Shown: positions 24,444-37,488 of the stretch, in pieces
Position numbering within the stretch: the stretch's first letter is position 1
Layout of the letters: each line of letters starts with the position of its first letter
Assembly (NCBI GenBank): GCA_032871835.1
Contig: CM065299.1
Span: 82,155,652 to 82,219,651, forward strand
DNA: 64,000 bases
Direction of reading: 5' to 3'
Source: Dipteronia dyeriana
Taxonomy: Eukaryota; Streptophyta; Magnoliopsida; Sapindales; Sapindaceae
The notes under the pieces: model-generated
Databases searched by the model: none
What the model was told of the DNA's origin: nothing
Seen by the model: only the letters and a program-made list of their open reading frames with translations
Program-made: the position numbers and the translations under genes

Positions 24444-27208
24444 CTATATTGCATCCAATCCAGCAAGCTTGCGTAGATTCTCACAGAGAATAAAAGTAAT
24501 TGCACTTTGTGGTCCTAATCTTGCAAAAACTGCAAACCCCCTGGAAAAACAATTGCAATGCAACAGTTAAAACCATGAAATTTGTGGTGAACAGACATAA
24601 AAAGAACCTTCAAATAACTTATGTGACATGTTGTTATTGCCCATTGCTTCAGCATCTTTTATGATCTCAAGTTAAAAGCTGGATCAGAATCTAGAAGGAT
24701 GTAGCATGTCAGGAAGATTAAAAGAAACTTTACAGTGATTCCATCAGCAATGACCCAAACTTCTTTGATAATTTTATTGAAGCAAACATGCTATAATCTA
24801 CAACTAGAAGGCAAGAGTACCAAGGCTTATCAGATTCTCACCCTTTATAAAGTGCCCTGGGGCCTTCTGTACGGGCAACCTGAAACCACGTATCACAGAA
24901 ACATTAAATACTAAAGATAGGCAGGTAGTGTATCCAGAAGTTAAAAATTTAGGTATATCATGAATTATTTTAAAAGCAGGTTTTCTGATTATTTTTAGAA
25001 TACATTCCCCATTCTCCATAGTTTACTAGACAAAGAATACACCTTCAAATACATTTGACAAGAAAGACCGTCAAGGTGCACATTATTGTAAAATTAAATT
25101 TGGTTTAAAGCAAAATTGATGCAATGCAATTCTCTTTAGTCTCTACTCGGGAGTAAGAAATAAAATTCTTCACTACATCCTCTACTCTAGGTTTAAACCA
25201 TAAATGGCTGTGTTCTGCAACACTCATTAAATTGCCAAGTAAAACAGCAATTAGTAAATCAAATCGAACCATTCGAAAAAGAAACACAAAATTGCAGAAG
25301 AGCAGTTTTAACTTTTAAGCAGTTCCCAAAAGTTTATGGCAAGAACTTCATATAAAGTGAATCTAACCAGAAAAAGAAAAGGAAAAAAAAATAACACCAT
25401 CCAGATTGAATCACTAGTGCAGAATCATATGCTAAACTGAGACTACTAAGACTCTGAGTTCAACCAACAGCAGTACTTAGTAGAATGAAAAACAAATGAA
25501 GGCTTAGAGATTACCGATTTCCAATTTTTTTGGAAAACTAGCATAACACCTATCATCTGATAGTTTAGCTGTGAGCTTAAGGGGCAAAAGCTAAAACAAA
25601 GTTGTTCAGCTCATTTCCGACTGTCAACTAATCTAATCAATACAAGTAATCAACACCACCAGAACACCAACACCAAAGATATAAAACAATAACAAGATTG
25701 GCAAAGGAAAAATATAAGGTGAAAGTAAAAACGAAACAGAACATATACCTGATAAGCACAATGAAATCCATTTTTGTAGCTTCCAATTTTTACAGATTCT
25801 TGTTGCAACATGAGACGGGTTTTAATCATGTCCACTGGAGCAGTTATAAACGTACTCACTATACCTGCAACTGTACTTGAGCTTCATGCAATAACAATAC
25901 AATTTAGACACCAATGAAATCAACAATGAAACAGAAAAAAGGAGAATACTTGGGATATAATAATATGAAAAGAGGGCTGATTATGCATGTCATAAAGTTA
26001 TTCATTTCTGGATTAAATGGTTTCAATCTAAAATAACAGGCTATGTGCCACATTAACCGCTTTATGGGGAAATCTAGTAACACAACAAGATACCATCGGA
26101 TATTATACAAATACTTTGTACGTAGTACATTAATATAATCCAAAAATTCCCTTAGTAAATACATCATCAAATAACTAATATGGCACAACATTTATTCATT
26201 ACATGGAGTAGACCTTGGTTATCTTTGGCTCACTTCTGGCTTTTCTTTATGCACTAGAAATTATTTCACGTGAATGTATTAGAGTTATAATTACTATTTA
26301 TATGATTTATAGGGTCTTTGTATTCGATTCTCACCAACATTTTGTGATCTACCACCTTTTAAGGTTTAAAGGTACACTCTGCTTTTCAAACTCTACATCT
26401 AGCTTCAAAATAATTTGCATTAGCTGAATTATCTAAAAAGAAAACCATGAATAGTGCCATACATTAGATGTAGATGAAATCCTTCTTCAAGAGGTGTCTG
26501 CATCATCAAAATCTGCACAAGCAACAAAATTGAAAAAGGACAGAATGGAACAAAAAAATGTTTTGTTTAGGCAATATAGTATGAATTAACCGTTTAGAAA
26601 CTGTGGAAATTACTTCGTGGATATTCAAAGTGAAAAATAGCATGCATAGAACTTGACCCGCTTGGATTCATCATATGTTGCAAGCTGTGAGGCACTCAAA
26701 GCAGCTGCTCTCGCCATAGCAGGACCAACCCCCTTCCACAGAGCTGTAATTCCTTCTTCAGAAATAAGTCTACGCATTTCAGCAATTGGTCTTCCTTGTC
26801 TCAATGTGGAATTCATCTGCAACCGCACCTGATGAAAAAAAAGATGGATCATGGATTCTCAAACCAGTAATAAGATGGAAATATAAGAGAATCCTATCAT
26901 CCTGGCTTACCTTCAGAACTTCAGTTGGATTGGTCAGTGCAGTTGCAGTTGCACCAGCAAATGCTCCAGATGCAATCTTCAACAAGATATTGGTGGACCC
27001 AAATGCCCAATCACAAGCATTCTTTGAGGGCTCATACAAGCCTAAACGTAGACCACCATACAAAACTGATCTCATCAGGGCAGGTGTCAAACCCAGATAC
27101 AAAGACTTTGGACCTTCATTTTTCAATAATTGAACAAATAATTGTCCCTGTGCAATTCATTAATTAGCAAATATCACAACAATAAAATCTGATAACCATA
27201 TTATCATG

Positions 27209-27250
<42 letters not shown>

Positions 27251-28554
27251 AAGAGCTTGGGAAGATACCATTCCAGTCAAAGGTCCCCTCTGACCTGCAA
27301 GTTGCATTTGCAGCCTAACTTTGAGTACATCTGCATTCGAGGCATGATAAATTAATTATACAAAAATTCAAGAACACTTTTTTCTTTTCTATTTCTTCTA
27401 TTACAGATATAGAAATCTGTTTCTATCCACACCTTATGGTTAAAATTTAGGTCAAGATCTACATTATCTTTACTTTGAATTCCTACTATTTTCTGCCTCA
27501 TTATTTGTTAGTTCTCAAGAGTAAATACCAACATCCCCCAGTGAACAATCTGCTCAATTCCTTTCTTTTACATAAATCACATTATTCAAGAAGAAAATCT
27601 AAGTTCTTTCTCAAAGCACAAAGATCCACAGACTATTATACGACTTATGCTTAGAAAGTGAAGTTGAATATTTGCCAAATTGGATTTAAGCATCTAGGCA
27701 CATACATTATTAACTTCATTGTGCTCGTTGAAAGTCTCTCCCAACAAATTAGTAATGCCCTGCAGTGAATTCACATCTTATACCAAAGCATAACTTTCCA
27801 TGTGAGTGTTAATATACTTGCAGACAATCACAACAAAAATCGAAATCCATTCCCCTTTGTGATTAAAAGTTTCCAGTAATATATATCTCCTACTACCCAG
27901 TTTCACCTTCGACATTTCTTCTCTGTTATTTATAACCCGAAACAACAATTTTACATTCAAATATACCATATATCTCCGAATTAGATTTGACACATTTGTA
28001 CGCATTGCATATTTGCATAACATGATAAGGCCCTAAACCCTCAAAGTTTAGCCCACCCATTAATACAATTCTAGCTTCGAAATCACGCAAACCCCATTGA
28101 TATTTTCCAAGCAATCATGGCAAGATTACATGCATATGCGTAATTTAAATTATAGCAACACATCCGCAATTTCCATGTTTTTGCTAAACAAAAAAAAAAC
28201 TGTATAAACAACTCAGTTATTGCAACAAGGAAAAAAATGGAATAACCTAGAGGATGAGTGATAGCAGTCGCCATTGCAACAGCAAGCCCACTGGTACCAA
28301 AGTGATAGACAATATGCGACGTTGAGGTCGACCATTTCTGTTTCTCATCGAATTTCACTTTACCAGCCCCTGAATTTTCCAAATTTACACTTTCAATATC
28401 AAAAAGCAATTATAGATAACACATTACTAAACGCGAGAAAGAAAAATATACGTAAAATACATGAATCAGAGATTTGAATTGGTTTTTCTTTTACACAGTT
28501 GATCTAGCAGAAACAAATGGAAACATAACCTGAGAGAGAACGATCGGCGCCCAT
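24444..28554 (-). CDS. Mitochondrial substrate carrier (SLC25, plant UcpB-like)
   Basis: Nine exons on the minus strand, all joining in frame with GT-AG introns: 28554-28530, 28369-28247, 27330-27269, 27147-26911, 26828-26658, 26512-26463, 25881-25749, 24879-24842, 24540-24444. They give 936 nt, 311 residues plus stop, normal for the family. The three carrier signatures are all present: PLDVLK (48-53), PTEVLK (144-149) and PVDMIK (238-243). There are also the RAAALSASQLATYDESK motif after the second repeat and FARLGPQSAITFILCENLRK at the C-terminus. The protein should sit in the inner mitochondrial membrane with six helices and exchange a small anion or related substrate; the exact substrate is not predictable. 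The family is close to plant uncoupling/dicarboxylate carriers. Start is the first ATG, giving the usual short leader MGADRS. Intron 3 contains a 38-A run. Confidence 0.95.
27211..27248 (+). repeat. Poly-A run in a carrier-gene intron
   Basis: Thirty-eight A on the plus strand within the intron between the second and third repeat-bearing exons (27148-27268). Possibly the tail of an old retroposed sequence; no body is recognisable. Confidence 0.7.
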
Positions 28555-29360
28555 TTTCGATTTCTTCGGACCGGAGAAGTGAACGGGCGTTACAAAGAAG
28601 TTTGAATTGTGGTAACTGTAGTCTGTAAACCGCACTGTTTTTAACTGTTTTTGTTAAGCCAATGTTTACAGCCACGTGTTATACTGTTGGTCAAACGACT
28701 CTAAAACAGAACCTTAATTTAGTCGAATTTGAATAAAAAATAGAATGTATTCTAATTTTCTAATTTATTACTTAGCACAAAAAATTATATTGACATCATT
28801 TTTTACCTATGTAATTTATCATGACAATTTTATTTTTTTTTTCATTTTAGTTACAAAAATTATATTTTCATTTAGGATTTAGATACTAACCAGTAAAATG
28901 ATCTAATTGTTGCGGAACTATTGTTCAATTTTAATAAATTTTGTTTATCTAAATTATAAAACAGAAAAAAAAATGATTGAATATTAATATTTGAAATATT
29001 AGTAGAAGACAATAAGCATATTTTGTCAATTGCTTCTATATAACAAAACAGAAGTGTAACATATTTTCACGCTATTTTAAAAGTTAATTAAATGTTATAT
29101 TATATTTTAAATATATATTACTAACTTTGCCAACCTAGACAACTTTTCAACATAAAATAAAATATTGTAATTAAAATATACAAAATTTACGTGCTTGATT
29201 TGTTATCCTACACCATGTAACTTCATGTATTCCTTCTGACATGTATGGTTTTTCGAGTCGCCATTGTTGAATCAAATAATAAAAAGAGGAAAAATAATAT
29301 TTTTATTAAACATAAAAATTGTAAACCGTTAACGGAGAATTTACTCAATGTAAGAAATTC
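28555..29360. other. Upstream region of the carrier gene and AT-rich spacer
   Basis: The first roughly 130 bp (to about 28690) hold the 5' leader and probable promoter of the minus-strand carrier gene. The rest is AT-rich with no gene seen. Confidence 0.45.
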
Positions 29361-30540
29361 TGGTCAACACCCTCGAGACCACTACCAAGTAGGTGGTGGT
29401 CGAGGTTGGTACCTTAGGTACCTAACCTGACAGAATAAAGATGAATATATGAATATGAGTGCAATGAAGATGGGAATGTAATTGCTTTATTATCAACTAT
29501 GAATATCGTACGAAACGTACGAAAGGACTCTTAAACATTCTTAATCTCTCTGGGATACAGTAGGGTGGCAACTTCGTACTTGTCGAATAGTAGATAATCG
29601 TGGAGGTTGTGTTCTGATTACAAAATTTAGGCCGAAGACTCAAAAACTCTCTCTTTCTATTTGTCCTATGCTGCTCTCCTTCCTTTCGATCCTTTTTTCT
29701 CTGTTTACGACAGCCATATTAATACACAGTCCAAGTCGTTCAAACCAGTGAATCTCCCGCCATAATTCTCTGAATCCGTTCCCTCCTTATCGGACGGGAT
29801 CTCTTATTTGAAAGTCATTGACTTTGCATTAATAACTGATTCAAGAATATCTTTGTTAGAGATAAGTTTGTTTCCTTTTTGGATTCAATTTCTTGTCTTA
29901 CACGTACGTAGGGTTTCAATATTCGTTGGAGTGTAGATTTGAGCTTGTGTGTATTCATGGTATAATCCTTCATGGAGGTCGTCGAGTTAGCTGTTCATTG
30001 TTTCGTAGGGCGAGGAAGACCCCAGCCTTAGTTTTGGTACCAGAAGCTCGACCTGATCTTTCCGGATCCTTTAGACCTTGAGATGGCCTTGTGGGCACTC
30101 TTTTTTTTTGTGTGGGTAGGGGAGCGTGGATTATGTGAGCTTCCTTTTTCTCGTCCAGATGGGTTCAAGCCTTCCTTAGCGAATGGGAACGTAGCTATAG
30201 CATGAACCTGATATCTTTAAAGGTCCCCCTTTTTTGTGTCTGGAGAGGTCAGCGGGCTTATATGGAGGTTGCGATATACTCTCGATCTCAAAAAGTCCGG
30301 ATAACCACATATCAGGCTTTGCCCAAGTTCCAATGTTGGCGTAAGGGGCTCGATCTGGTCGTGTCGGGCTCCATTCCTGATAGTTCTGAAGCTCGATGAC
30401 CCTTCCTCGCTTTTGCAGGGTAGCTCTATGGCTCGCCCTTAGGACCCGGGGTTCAATGACTGGTGAACTCGGGTTTTGATTCGAGTTAGGAGAGTGATAA
30501 ATTTCTCTTTGGTTCCTTAGTCAAAATTTGCTATCAACAT
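29361..30540 (-). mobile_element. Probable solo LTR remnant (~1.18 kb)
   Basis: Distinctly more GC-rich than its surroundings, with sharp edges: TGGTCAACACCCTCGAG at the left and TTTGCTATCAACA at the right (TG...CA in either direction). The phrase 'tcaaaatttgctatcaaca' read in reverse (TGTTGATAGCAAATTTTGA) is LTR-start-like. No matching target duplication, primer-binding site or partner LTR was found, so this is tentative. Confidence 0.4.
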
Positions 30541-30658
30541 AAACAATTATTGACTAATTAAATTTTATGATACTATATTTTTATATTCTTGTCCCACCCT
30601 AGATAGTATACAAGGAAAAAAAACCATGTGTAAGCTCCTGCAAAATATTGTTTGAAAC

Positions 30659-31143
30659 CTATGTTGCACGGATACTTCAAATTGGGAAGGAAACTCGTAT
30701 CCCATCCGGATACGCTCCGGATATGTATCGAATACACCATTTGATATTTTTGTTGACTTTTTCTCAAGTTTGACTGGGGATAAGCCGATGATACGTCGAG
30801 GATACGCCGAGGATATGGTAAAGATACATTTGGAGCAAAAGTTTAATTATTTTAGTTAAAACCGTGGTTAGATTATGATTTTACAGAGTTAAATGGTCGA
30901 AATATAATTGTTTAAAATAAATCTCAAACTAAGTTTCTACTTTTTAGGGTTCGTTTTTTATATGATAAATATATTTATATAAAATATGTTTTGGATAAAT
31001 TATTGGATTATGTTTTATTAAAATATAAATATATATTATTTTAATTGAGGTATCATGTTGTATCCGTATCCTAGTTTTAAGAGATTTATTGATCTAAGTA
31101 TCGTGCCGTATCCATATCCCTATCCGGTATCCGTGTAACATAG
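30659..31143. mobile_element. hAT-type MITE (485 bp)
   Basis: Terminal inverted repeats CTATGTTGCACGGATAC / GTATCCGTGTAACATAG and a perfect 8-bp duplication TTTGAAAC (30651-30658 and 31144-31151). The subterminal parts are rich in GGATACG/CGTATCC words in both orientations. No coding capacity. Confidence 0.9.
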
Positions 31144-31399
31144 TTTGAAACCAAATTCTAGAAATAGAATCTATTCAATCCACTGTTAAATGACGTTTTT
31201 ATAGTTACATATAAATTCATCCAACATACTATTCATCCAATATGTAGTCCAATGATAGTTTTGTAGATAATTAGAAACCCATCCGATTTTAGCATGTAGA
31301 CAGCGAGAATGGTATTTTTATAGATAAATTGAAATTCATTCAATTGAACCGTTCAAGTGAACAATCCAATTTCAAAAGCAGTTTTATTATATATAATAA

Positions 31400-32730
31400 G
31401 GATATTAAGATTTTAGTCCATTTAGTTTACGTTTATCTAGGTTTGGTTAACTAGTTTTTAAAATTACTAACTTTAGTCCTTCTATTAGGATTTTCGTTAA
31501 AACAAACGGATTGGTACTGTCAGAGACTTTAATGACTGAAATACCCTTAATTAAGGTATAATGACCGAAATACCCTTAATTAGGATCATTGATGAAGGGC
31601 AGTATGGTAATTAAATATAAAATTAAATCCATAAAATCGATATCACAAACCCAAATCGATAATTTTTTTTTTCATAACAAAGAAATTAAACTCGAACCCA
31701 GAAATTAACTTCTTTTCCTTTTCATAACATCATAATTTCTAATTCATCATTTTATCACCCACCCAGAAATCACTATCAACCACCCTAATTTGTTTTTCCA
31801 AAAATCATTATCAACGACCTTAATTTTTTTTTCTAGAAATCATTATCAACAAATGAAAAAATATTAACAAATCAATAAAATAAACCCAGGATATCATCAT
31901 CAACAACACCATCACCGTTCATATTCAATAACATGCACCATCACCAGCAAGAAAATCGAAATCGAAATCAAAATTCAAACCCAAATCGAAACCAAAATCC
32001 CTATCTTCTCTCTCTAACACCCACACAAACCTACGAAAATCGACACAGTAAGCCAAACAAAAACCCTAACCCAAATCTTATCTTAAAATCAAAACCAAAA
32101 TCCAAATCAAAACACAAATCGAACCAAAACCTAAGAAAATTGAAAATCAAACCCAGAAATCCCCATCAAAACCCCATAAAAGCGAAGCCAAAAAACGATG
32201 CAATCGGAGATCGAAAAAGGGGAAATGAAGAAGACAAAAGAGAAACACAAATCGTCGATCGATGTCGCGCCGGTCGAAAACGGGGAAAAAGACGCAATCG
32301 GTGTAGCATCGGTCGCCGATTGCGTTGAGAGAGAGTGTGAGATGACAGGAGAGAGAGGGATAGAATGAAAAGAGAGAGCATTGGAGAGAGAGAGAAATAT
32401 TAATATTGTTATTATTATTATTTTAATTAGTTTTTTATATATTTTAATTTTAATTTGTTTGAATTTATAATTTTTGTTTTAATTTATTTTTGTTGACTTT
32501 CAGTCAATGAGGGCAATATGGGAAACGTGACGAAAGCTTCTAGAAGCTTGTCACATTTCCCATATTGCCCTTATTGACCTAATGGAAGTCAACAAAAATT
32601 AACGGAATTGGACGGAAAGGACTCGAATTTTTATTGTCAGAGAACTAATGGATTAAAACAAATAATTTAAAAAACTAGTGGATCAAACCCAGATAAATAT
32701 AAATTAGAGGGACTAAAATCATAATAACCC
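31400..32730. mobile_element. Mutator-type MITE with long TIRs (1331 bp)
   Basis: The ends share a roughly 100-bp imperfect inverted repeat, e.g. GATTTTAGTCC followed by TTTA(C/T)(G/A)TTTATCT(A/G)GGTTTG on the left and its complement on the right. It is flanked by an exact 10-bp duplication TATATAATAA (31390-31399 and 32731-32740). The size of the duplication and the long TIRs fit the Mutator superfamily. An open frame at 31933-32328 is low-complexity (Asn/Lys/Pro-rich) and not a credible gene. A (CT/GA)n-rich patch lies at 32330-32395. Confidence 0.85.
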
Positions 32731-32740
32731 TATATAATAA

Positions 32741-33219
32741 TGTACAGGACATTTGTGGTTGCAGGGTAGTCATGATTCACGAGATGAAAAGTTATTTTAT
32801 ATTTTTATTTTTCAAATTATTGAATTTTATAAAATATTGTTTTTATTTTTATTTTTTACAAGACTATTGAATTTCAATTCAATGACTTTACTTTACGGTG
32901 GGCAAGAGACCTAGAGTAGTCTATAGTTATAAAAGTTACTCAATTATATTCCAATGTTTATTAACAATTTAGAAATTGAAAATATAATCAAATTTATTTT
33001 ATTTTAATATTACTTAAATTAAGGAATTAAAATAATACATAATTGATTATATAAGTACTATTGTATGTAAAATATAATAAAATACTTTTTTTATTAGTAT
33101 GAACAAATATATTTTATATTACTTATAACACTATAATTATAATAATTAATATTTTTATATTGTAATACTCGAACTAATTAGATAAAAAAACTATAGTAAT
33201 AACTTGATTAAAAAATGAA

Positions 33220-33262
<43 letters not shown>

Positions 33263-34257
33263 AATTCTTTAGAAATCACAGGACTAGAATAATGTAAATT
33301 ATTAATTATATAAATCAATATGAAGATTAAAAAAAAGTAAACCAATACGACTTATAAAAATTAAAAACAAAAGTAAATAATCATTAAGAAAATTGTTATT
33401 TTTTTTAATTACGATATTTTAATAAATATATCATGAATTCCTTCTTTAATCAAGAAAGAAAACTTGATTCTTATGATGGATGACAGGAATGTTCTCTTCA
33501 CATCATGAGCTTAATTTTTGATTTGTTAGTGGATCCGTAGAATTTAATTCCCTACAAATTTAGGAGGGGAATTTAGAAAGGGAAATGCTATTCTTTCTAA
33601 AAAATTATCTAAAAAATATGTACAATAAAATGTGACAGTCCAACTCATTTAATGAATTGATATGTTTTTTCTTTCAATTTTTTTTACTGACTGTTACGTT
33701 GAATTGTATATTTTTTGGGACAATTATATTACCCATTTAAAACTAAAAAATCATAAACTTAATTCCTTTCCTATATAGGATTCTAAATAGTAAACACATC
33801 CTTAATTTATCTCTAATTCTTCTGTTATCAACGGGTTCAAAGTTCAAAGTTCAAACTGTTAGAGAGTACCGCTATAATTATTGAGCTAATTTTTAGTCAA
33901 CAATAAAAATAAAAAAAAAGTTAAAAAATTAAAATTAAAAGAAACTAAAAAATCCATTATCTACTGATTTTTCATTCGTTGATTTATAAAATAATTTTGT
34001 ATCCGACCTGTAATTGGTTTCTACCGTTGGATCTTGTAAATTAATCTGAAACTCATATCCTGACCGTCCAAACTCTCACATTGTTATAAACGGTAACGGC
34101 GCGCTTATTGAATATTCTAGACTCGCTTCTCCGTCTATACTATCGATCTCTGTCTGACACACCTGGTTTTCCTAGGGTTTTTGGTGGAGACACAGTTTCG
34201 GTTGTTGCTCTAGGGTTTTTGATCTGTACTCAGCTGTGAGGTGATCTCGGCGCAGCC
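32741..34257 (+). promoter_or_regulatory. AT-rich spacer and U1-C promoter/5' leader
   Basis: Mostly AT-rich DNA with a (TA)n run at 33225-33260. The last roughly 150 bp before the U1-C start become GC-richer and contain two TAGGGTTTTT motifs (34172 and 34211), the reverse of the plant telo-box AAACCCTA. This box is common upstream of plant translation and RNA-processing genes. The transcription start is probably in this stretch; no clear TATA box was seen. Confidence 0.5.
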
Positions 34258-36229
34258 ATGCCTAGGTACGGCCTTTACGTTTCTTCATGTTTGTTTATCT
34301 ATAAATTTGTGTCTTCTCACGAAATCTGATGCATTTACTTGGTATGTTTTTTTTACTAATTTGCAGGTATTACTGTGATTATTGCGACACTTACTTGACT
34401 CACGATTCTGTAAGTTCCCTTTTTCTCTATAATTTCCATTAAACTTTTTTCATATTTTTTAAACCTTCGATTCAATATTGAATTTTATGTCTAATCTAAT
34501 TCTAATCGGTATCTTTACAGAGTAAATGATTAAAATTATTGCTATTGGTCATCACATTGAACCAAAAAAATAATATTTGAAAATATCCATTGCCTGACAC
34601 ATAATATGCTAAGTGTTGTCTTTTTGATAGTTTCTTGATTTTTGATTTTATTGAGTATTTCGTCGGCATTCAATTATATGTTTATCTACTCACACATCCA
34701 ATGTATTGGGATGCATATAAACTATTGACTAGTCGAGAAGCATTGTGTTTTCTCTACTCTCATGGTGGCATTGCCAGTTGCCACTTGCTTATATTTCATA
34801 ATTATCATGGCCTTCAAGTATTATTGCTACTAATGTTATTTTTTCAAGGTGTTATGTCAATCTGAGTGAACTGATGTTTGACATACCCGTAGAACTTGAA
34901 AGTGGAAACATTGAACATCCATTAGAACTGACAATCTCTTGTTATCTTTTTTCAGCCATCTGTTAGAAAACAGCACAATGCAGGCTACAAACACAAGGTA
35001 ATGTAGACATGTGTTCTATCTCAGTAATGCACTACTTTATATATCTAAATGTTAATTCTTTTTTCCTCATTCTGCCCATAACTTCAGGCAAATGTGAGAA
35101 TTTATTATCAGCAATTTGAGGAGCAACAAACCCAAAGTCTAATTGACCAGAGAATCAAGGAACACCTTGGCCAAACTGCAGCATTCCAGCAGGTTGGTGC
35201 TACTTACAATCAGCATATAATGGCTCAGAGGCCGCGCCTTCCTGTTCTGCCAACTCCAGTTATGCCTATGCCAGGAGGTGCTCAGATGAATTCACCATTC
35301 TACCCAGGGATGAGGCCACCTGTTCTGCCAAGACCGATGCCTCCACCAGGTAAATTGGAATGGAATAACTTTATTTATTTGCCACACTCCATTCTGGTGC
35401 ATGTATTGATCCTTGCGTGTTTGCATTTTGCATGTAAACACAGAGTTTGCAACTTGATTCTATTTGTGCCCACATCCTTGCTTATTGTTCTGGCAGATGT
35501 CTTGTTGGTGATCTGATGTATGGCTATTCCTGCTGTTGGTTGATGTCATAGTTCGGTAACAAGTTTATATAGTGATGTAAGACTTATAGATTTTTCCTCT
35601 GCCCACATATTTAATTGCTATCAGTTGTGACCATGTTTATGTTAATTTGTCATTTAATCTTGCCAAATATCCATCAACATTATTGGTTCCATTAATCTAT
35701 TGATGCCATCGGTTTAAATATTTGACATGGGCTGCTCTGTTTGTGAAGACTGAAGGCCCTCCCTTTCTTTAATCTTTCTATGCATTTGCATTCCATCCTA
35801 GGCATCTGTGTGAGAAATATGTCCAGAAAAGACTGATGCTACATATTTTTATTCCATTTGTCTTATTTAATGCTGGTATTTCCAGTGATAATATTAGACC
35901 TGTTCATGCATATAATCTTATCCCGTTGCAGCATTTTTTAATGAACGGATTGAATCATTCTCATTGTCTCCACAGGTTATATGCATGCTCCAGGCATGCC
36001 ACCAATGATGGCACCACCTGGTGCTCCTCCAGCACCTGGTCAATTAAATGGTCTCCCAAGACCTCCTGCAGTGATGAACCCAACAGCAGCTCCTGGTAAT
36101 ACTGCACCGCCTGTTTCATCTAGTGGAGCACCCTCTATGCCTACACCTTCAGCATATCAAGCCAATCCAACAAGTGGAGGCTTTGACAGTTACAATGTCA
36201 ATGCCCAAGCACCCGAGGCTAATCATTAG
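34258..36229 (+). CDS. U1C: U1 small nuclear ribonucleoprotein C (U1-C)
   Basis: Five exons, 34258-34265, 34367-34409, 34956-34997, 35088-35349 and 35976-36229, join in frame with GT-AG introns to give 202 residues. The N-terminus is the U1-type C2H2 zinc finger with C6, C9, H24 and H30 ([17 protein letters not shown], then QHNAGYKHK), followed by the conserved helix [19 protein letters not shown]. The rest is a Pro/Met/Gly-rich low-complexity tail ([18 protein letters not shown]), as in plant U1-C. The protein stabilises base-pairing between U1 snRNA and 5' splice sites in the nucleus. The first coding exon is only 8 nt, ending within codon 3. Length fits plant homologues. Confidence 0.97.
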
Positions 36230-37488
36230 AGTGGTTTAGAGCGAACCAGCAAAATCACTTTAACAGTGATGCTTATGTTGAATCTTTTTCGTTGCCATGC
36301 ATGATGCATCATCTTGGATACTTCTGTATGTAACGTGCTTTGAGTGCTTGGCATGCCTTGTTGAATGCAGAATAGTTGTGTAGTTATTTATATTGTAAAC
36401 GTTGATAAAATATTATGGAAACCATGTAATTTTTGCTGGAAGGTAGCCAGGAATTTATATTCAATAGTAAGTTGTGTACACCGTGGCAGAACTTGGATTG
36501 CAATGAGCAGTCAAAACTAATAGAAGCAAAGTGATAATGGGACCCAACGTGAGTTTGGTTGGCATCACCTAGTACCTATGTCGAAGTTGAATAACACATT
36601 TAGTTTTGTTTCATGTCTTATGGATAGGTATTTTGTGTTGAATTATTGGCCTTTGAAGGACATGTTTCTTGAAATGGTCAGGATCCAATGTCTCAAGTAT
36701 GCAAGCCCCAACCAATGTCTCATGTATGCAAGTACCGTGTGCAGTTGCTTTTTCATGTTATACTGTCATTTCCTTTTTAGGATAAAACTTGATAAGCCAT
36801 TGCCTTTTATAGTATTAGGATTGAATTTTAAGAGATGGAAAGTAGTGTTTGTACAGGGATATTAGATTTTTATTTTCTATTTAGTTGAAGATAAAAATGT
36901 TGGAGATAAAATGATCTATGCATTTTTGCACCGCTGGAGGAAATAACTAAAATGTTTTCTTTTTTTGATTGAGAAATAACTAATATATTGATTAAGCTTA
37001 TGCCCCGTAATTTTATTGCGATATTGTCAACCTCAAAATGACTTGTTACTTGAGATGGATTGGATTGACTCACTTATGCATCTCACCCTTGCACTTATTA
37101 CATGTCAGCCTTTGAATGAATAACTCATTGCAGTAACAAGCTAAACTATATATGCAGGGAGTGCTGAATCCTCATTATGTTATGGAATAACCAAACATAA
37201 TTTCTCTCGGGTCGTAAATCCTGAAAATACTCTATAATATCAACCCATTAACCCCTGTTGAACAAAAATGAGCTAGTCAACACTCCACAGCAGGCAAAAA
37301 TCTGGGCAGCTGACAATTGCATTTGGTTGTGCTAATAGCTGCTTTTCCTAGTTTTAGAGAAAAAAAGATGTTGGAGTGAATTCTAGCCAATTTTATTCAA
37401 CCAGTTGCATCCCAACAATACATCATAGCAACTACAGATGGTGTATGTTGTACAAAATGGCTTGTATTCAACATTGTGCACCTTTTCT
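36230..37488. other. Convergent 3' region between U1-C and the BRCT gene
   Basis: Probable 3' UTR of U1-C up to about 36440, then gene-free AT-rich DNA, then the 3' UTR of the minus-strand BRCT gene. The two genes converge. No further coding sequence is supported. Confidence 0.5.

Noticed and set aside
29361..30540. Protein-coding gene in the GC-rich stretch
   Set aside because: Only short frames without homology; edges and composition suggest an LTR remnant.
31933..32328. 131-codon Asn/Lys/Pro-rich frame
   Set aside because: It falls inside the Mutator MITE, is low-complexity (aaatcgaaatcaaaa) and has no family resemblance.
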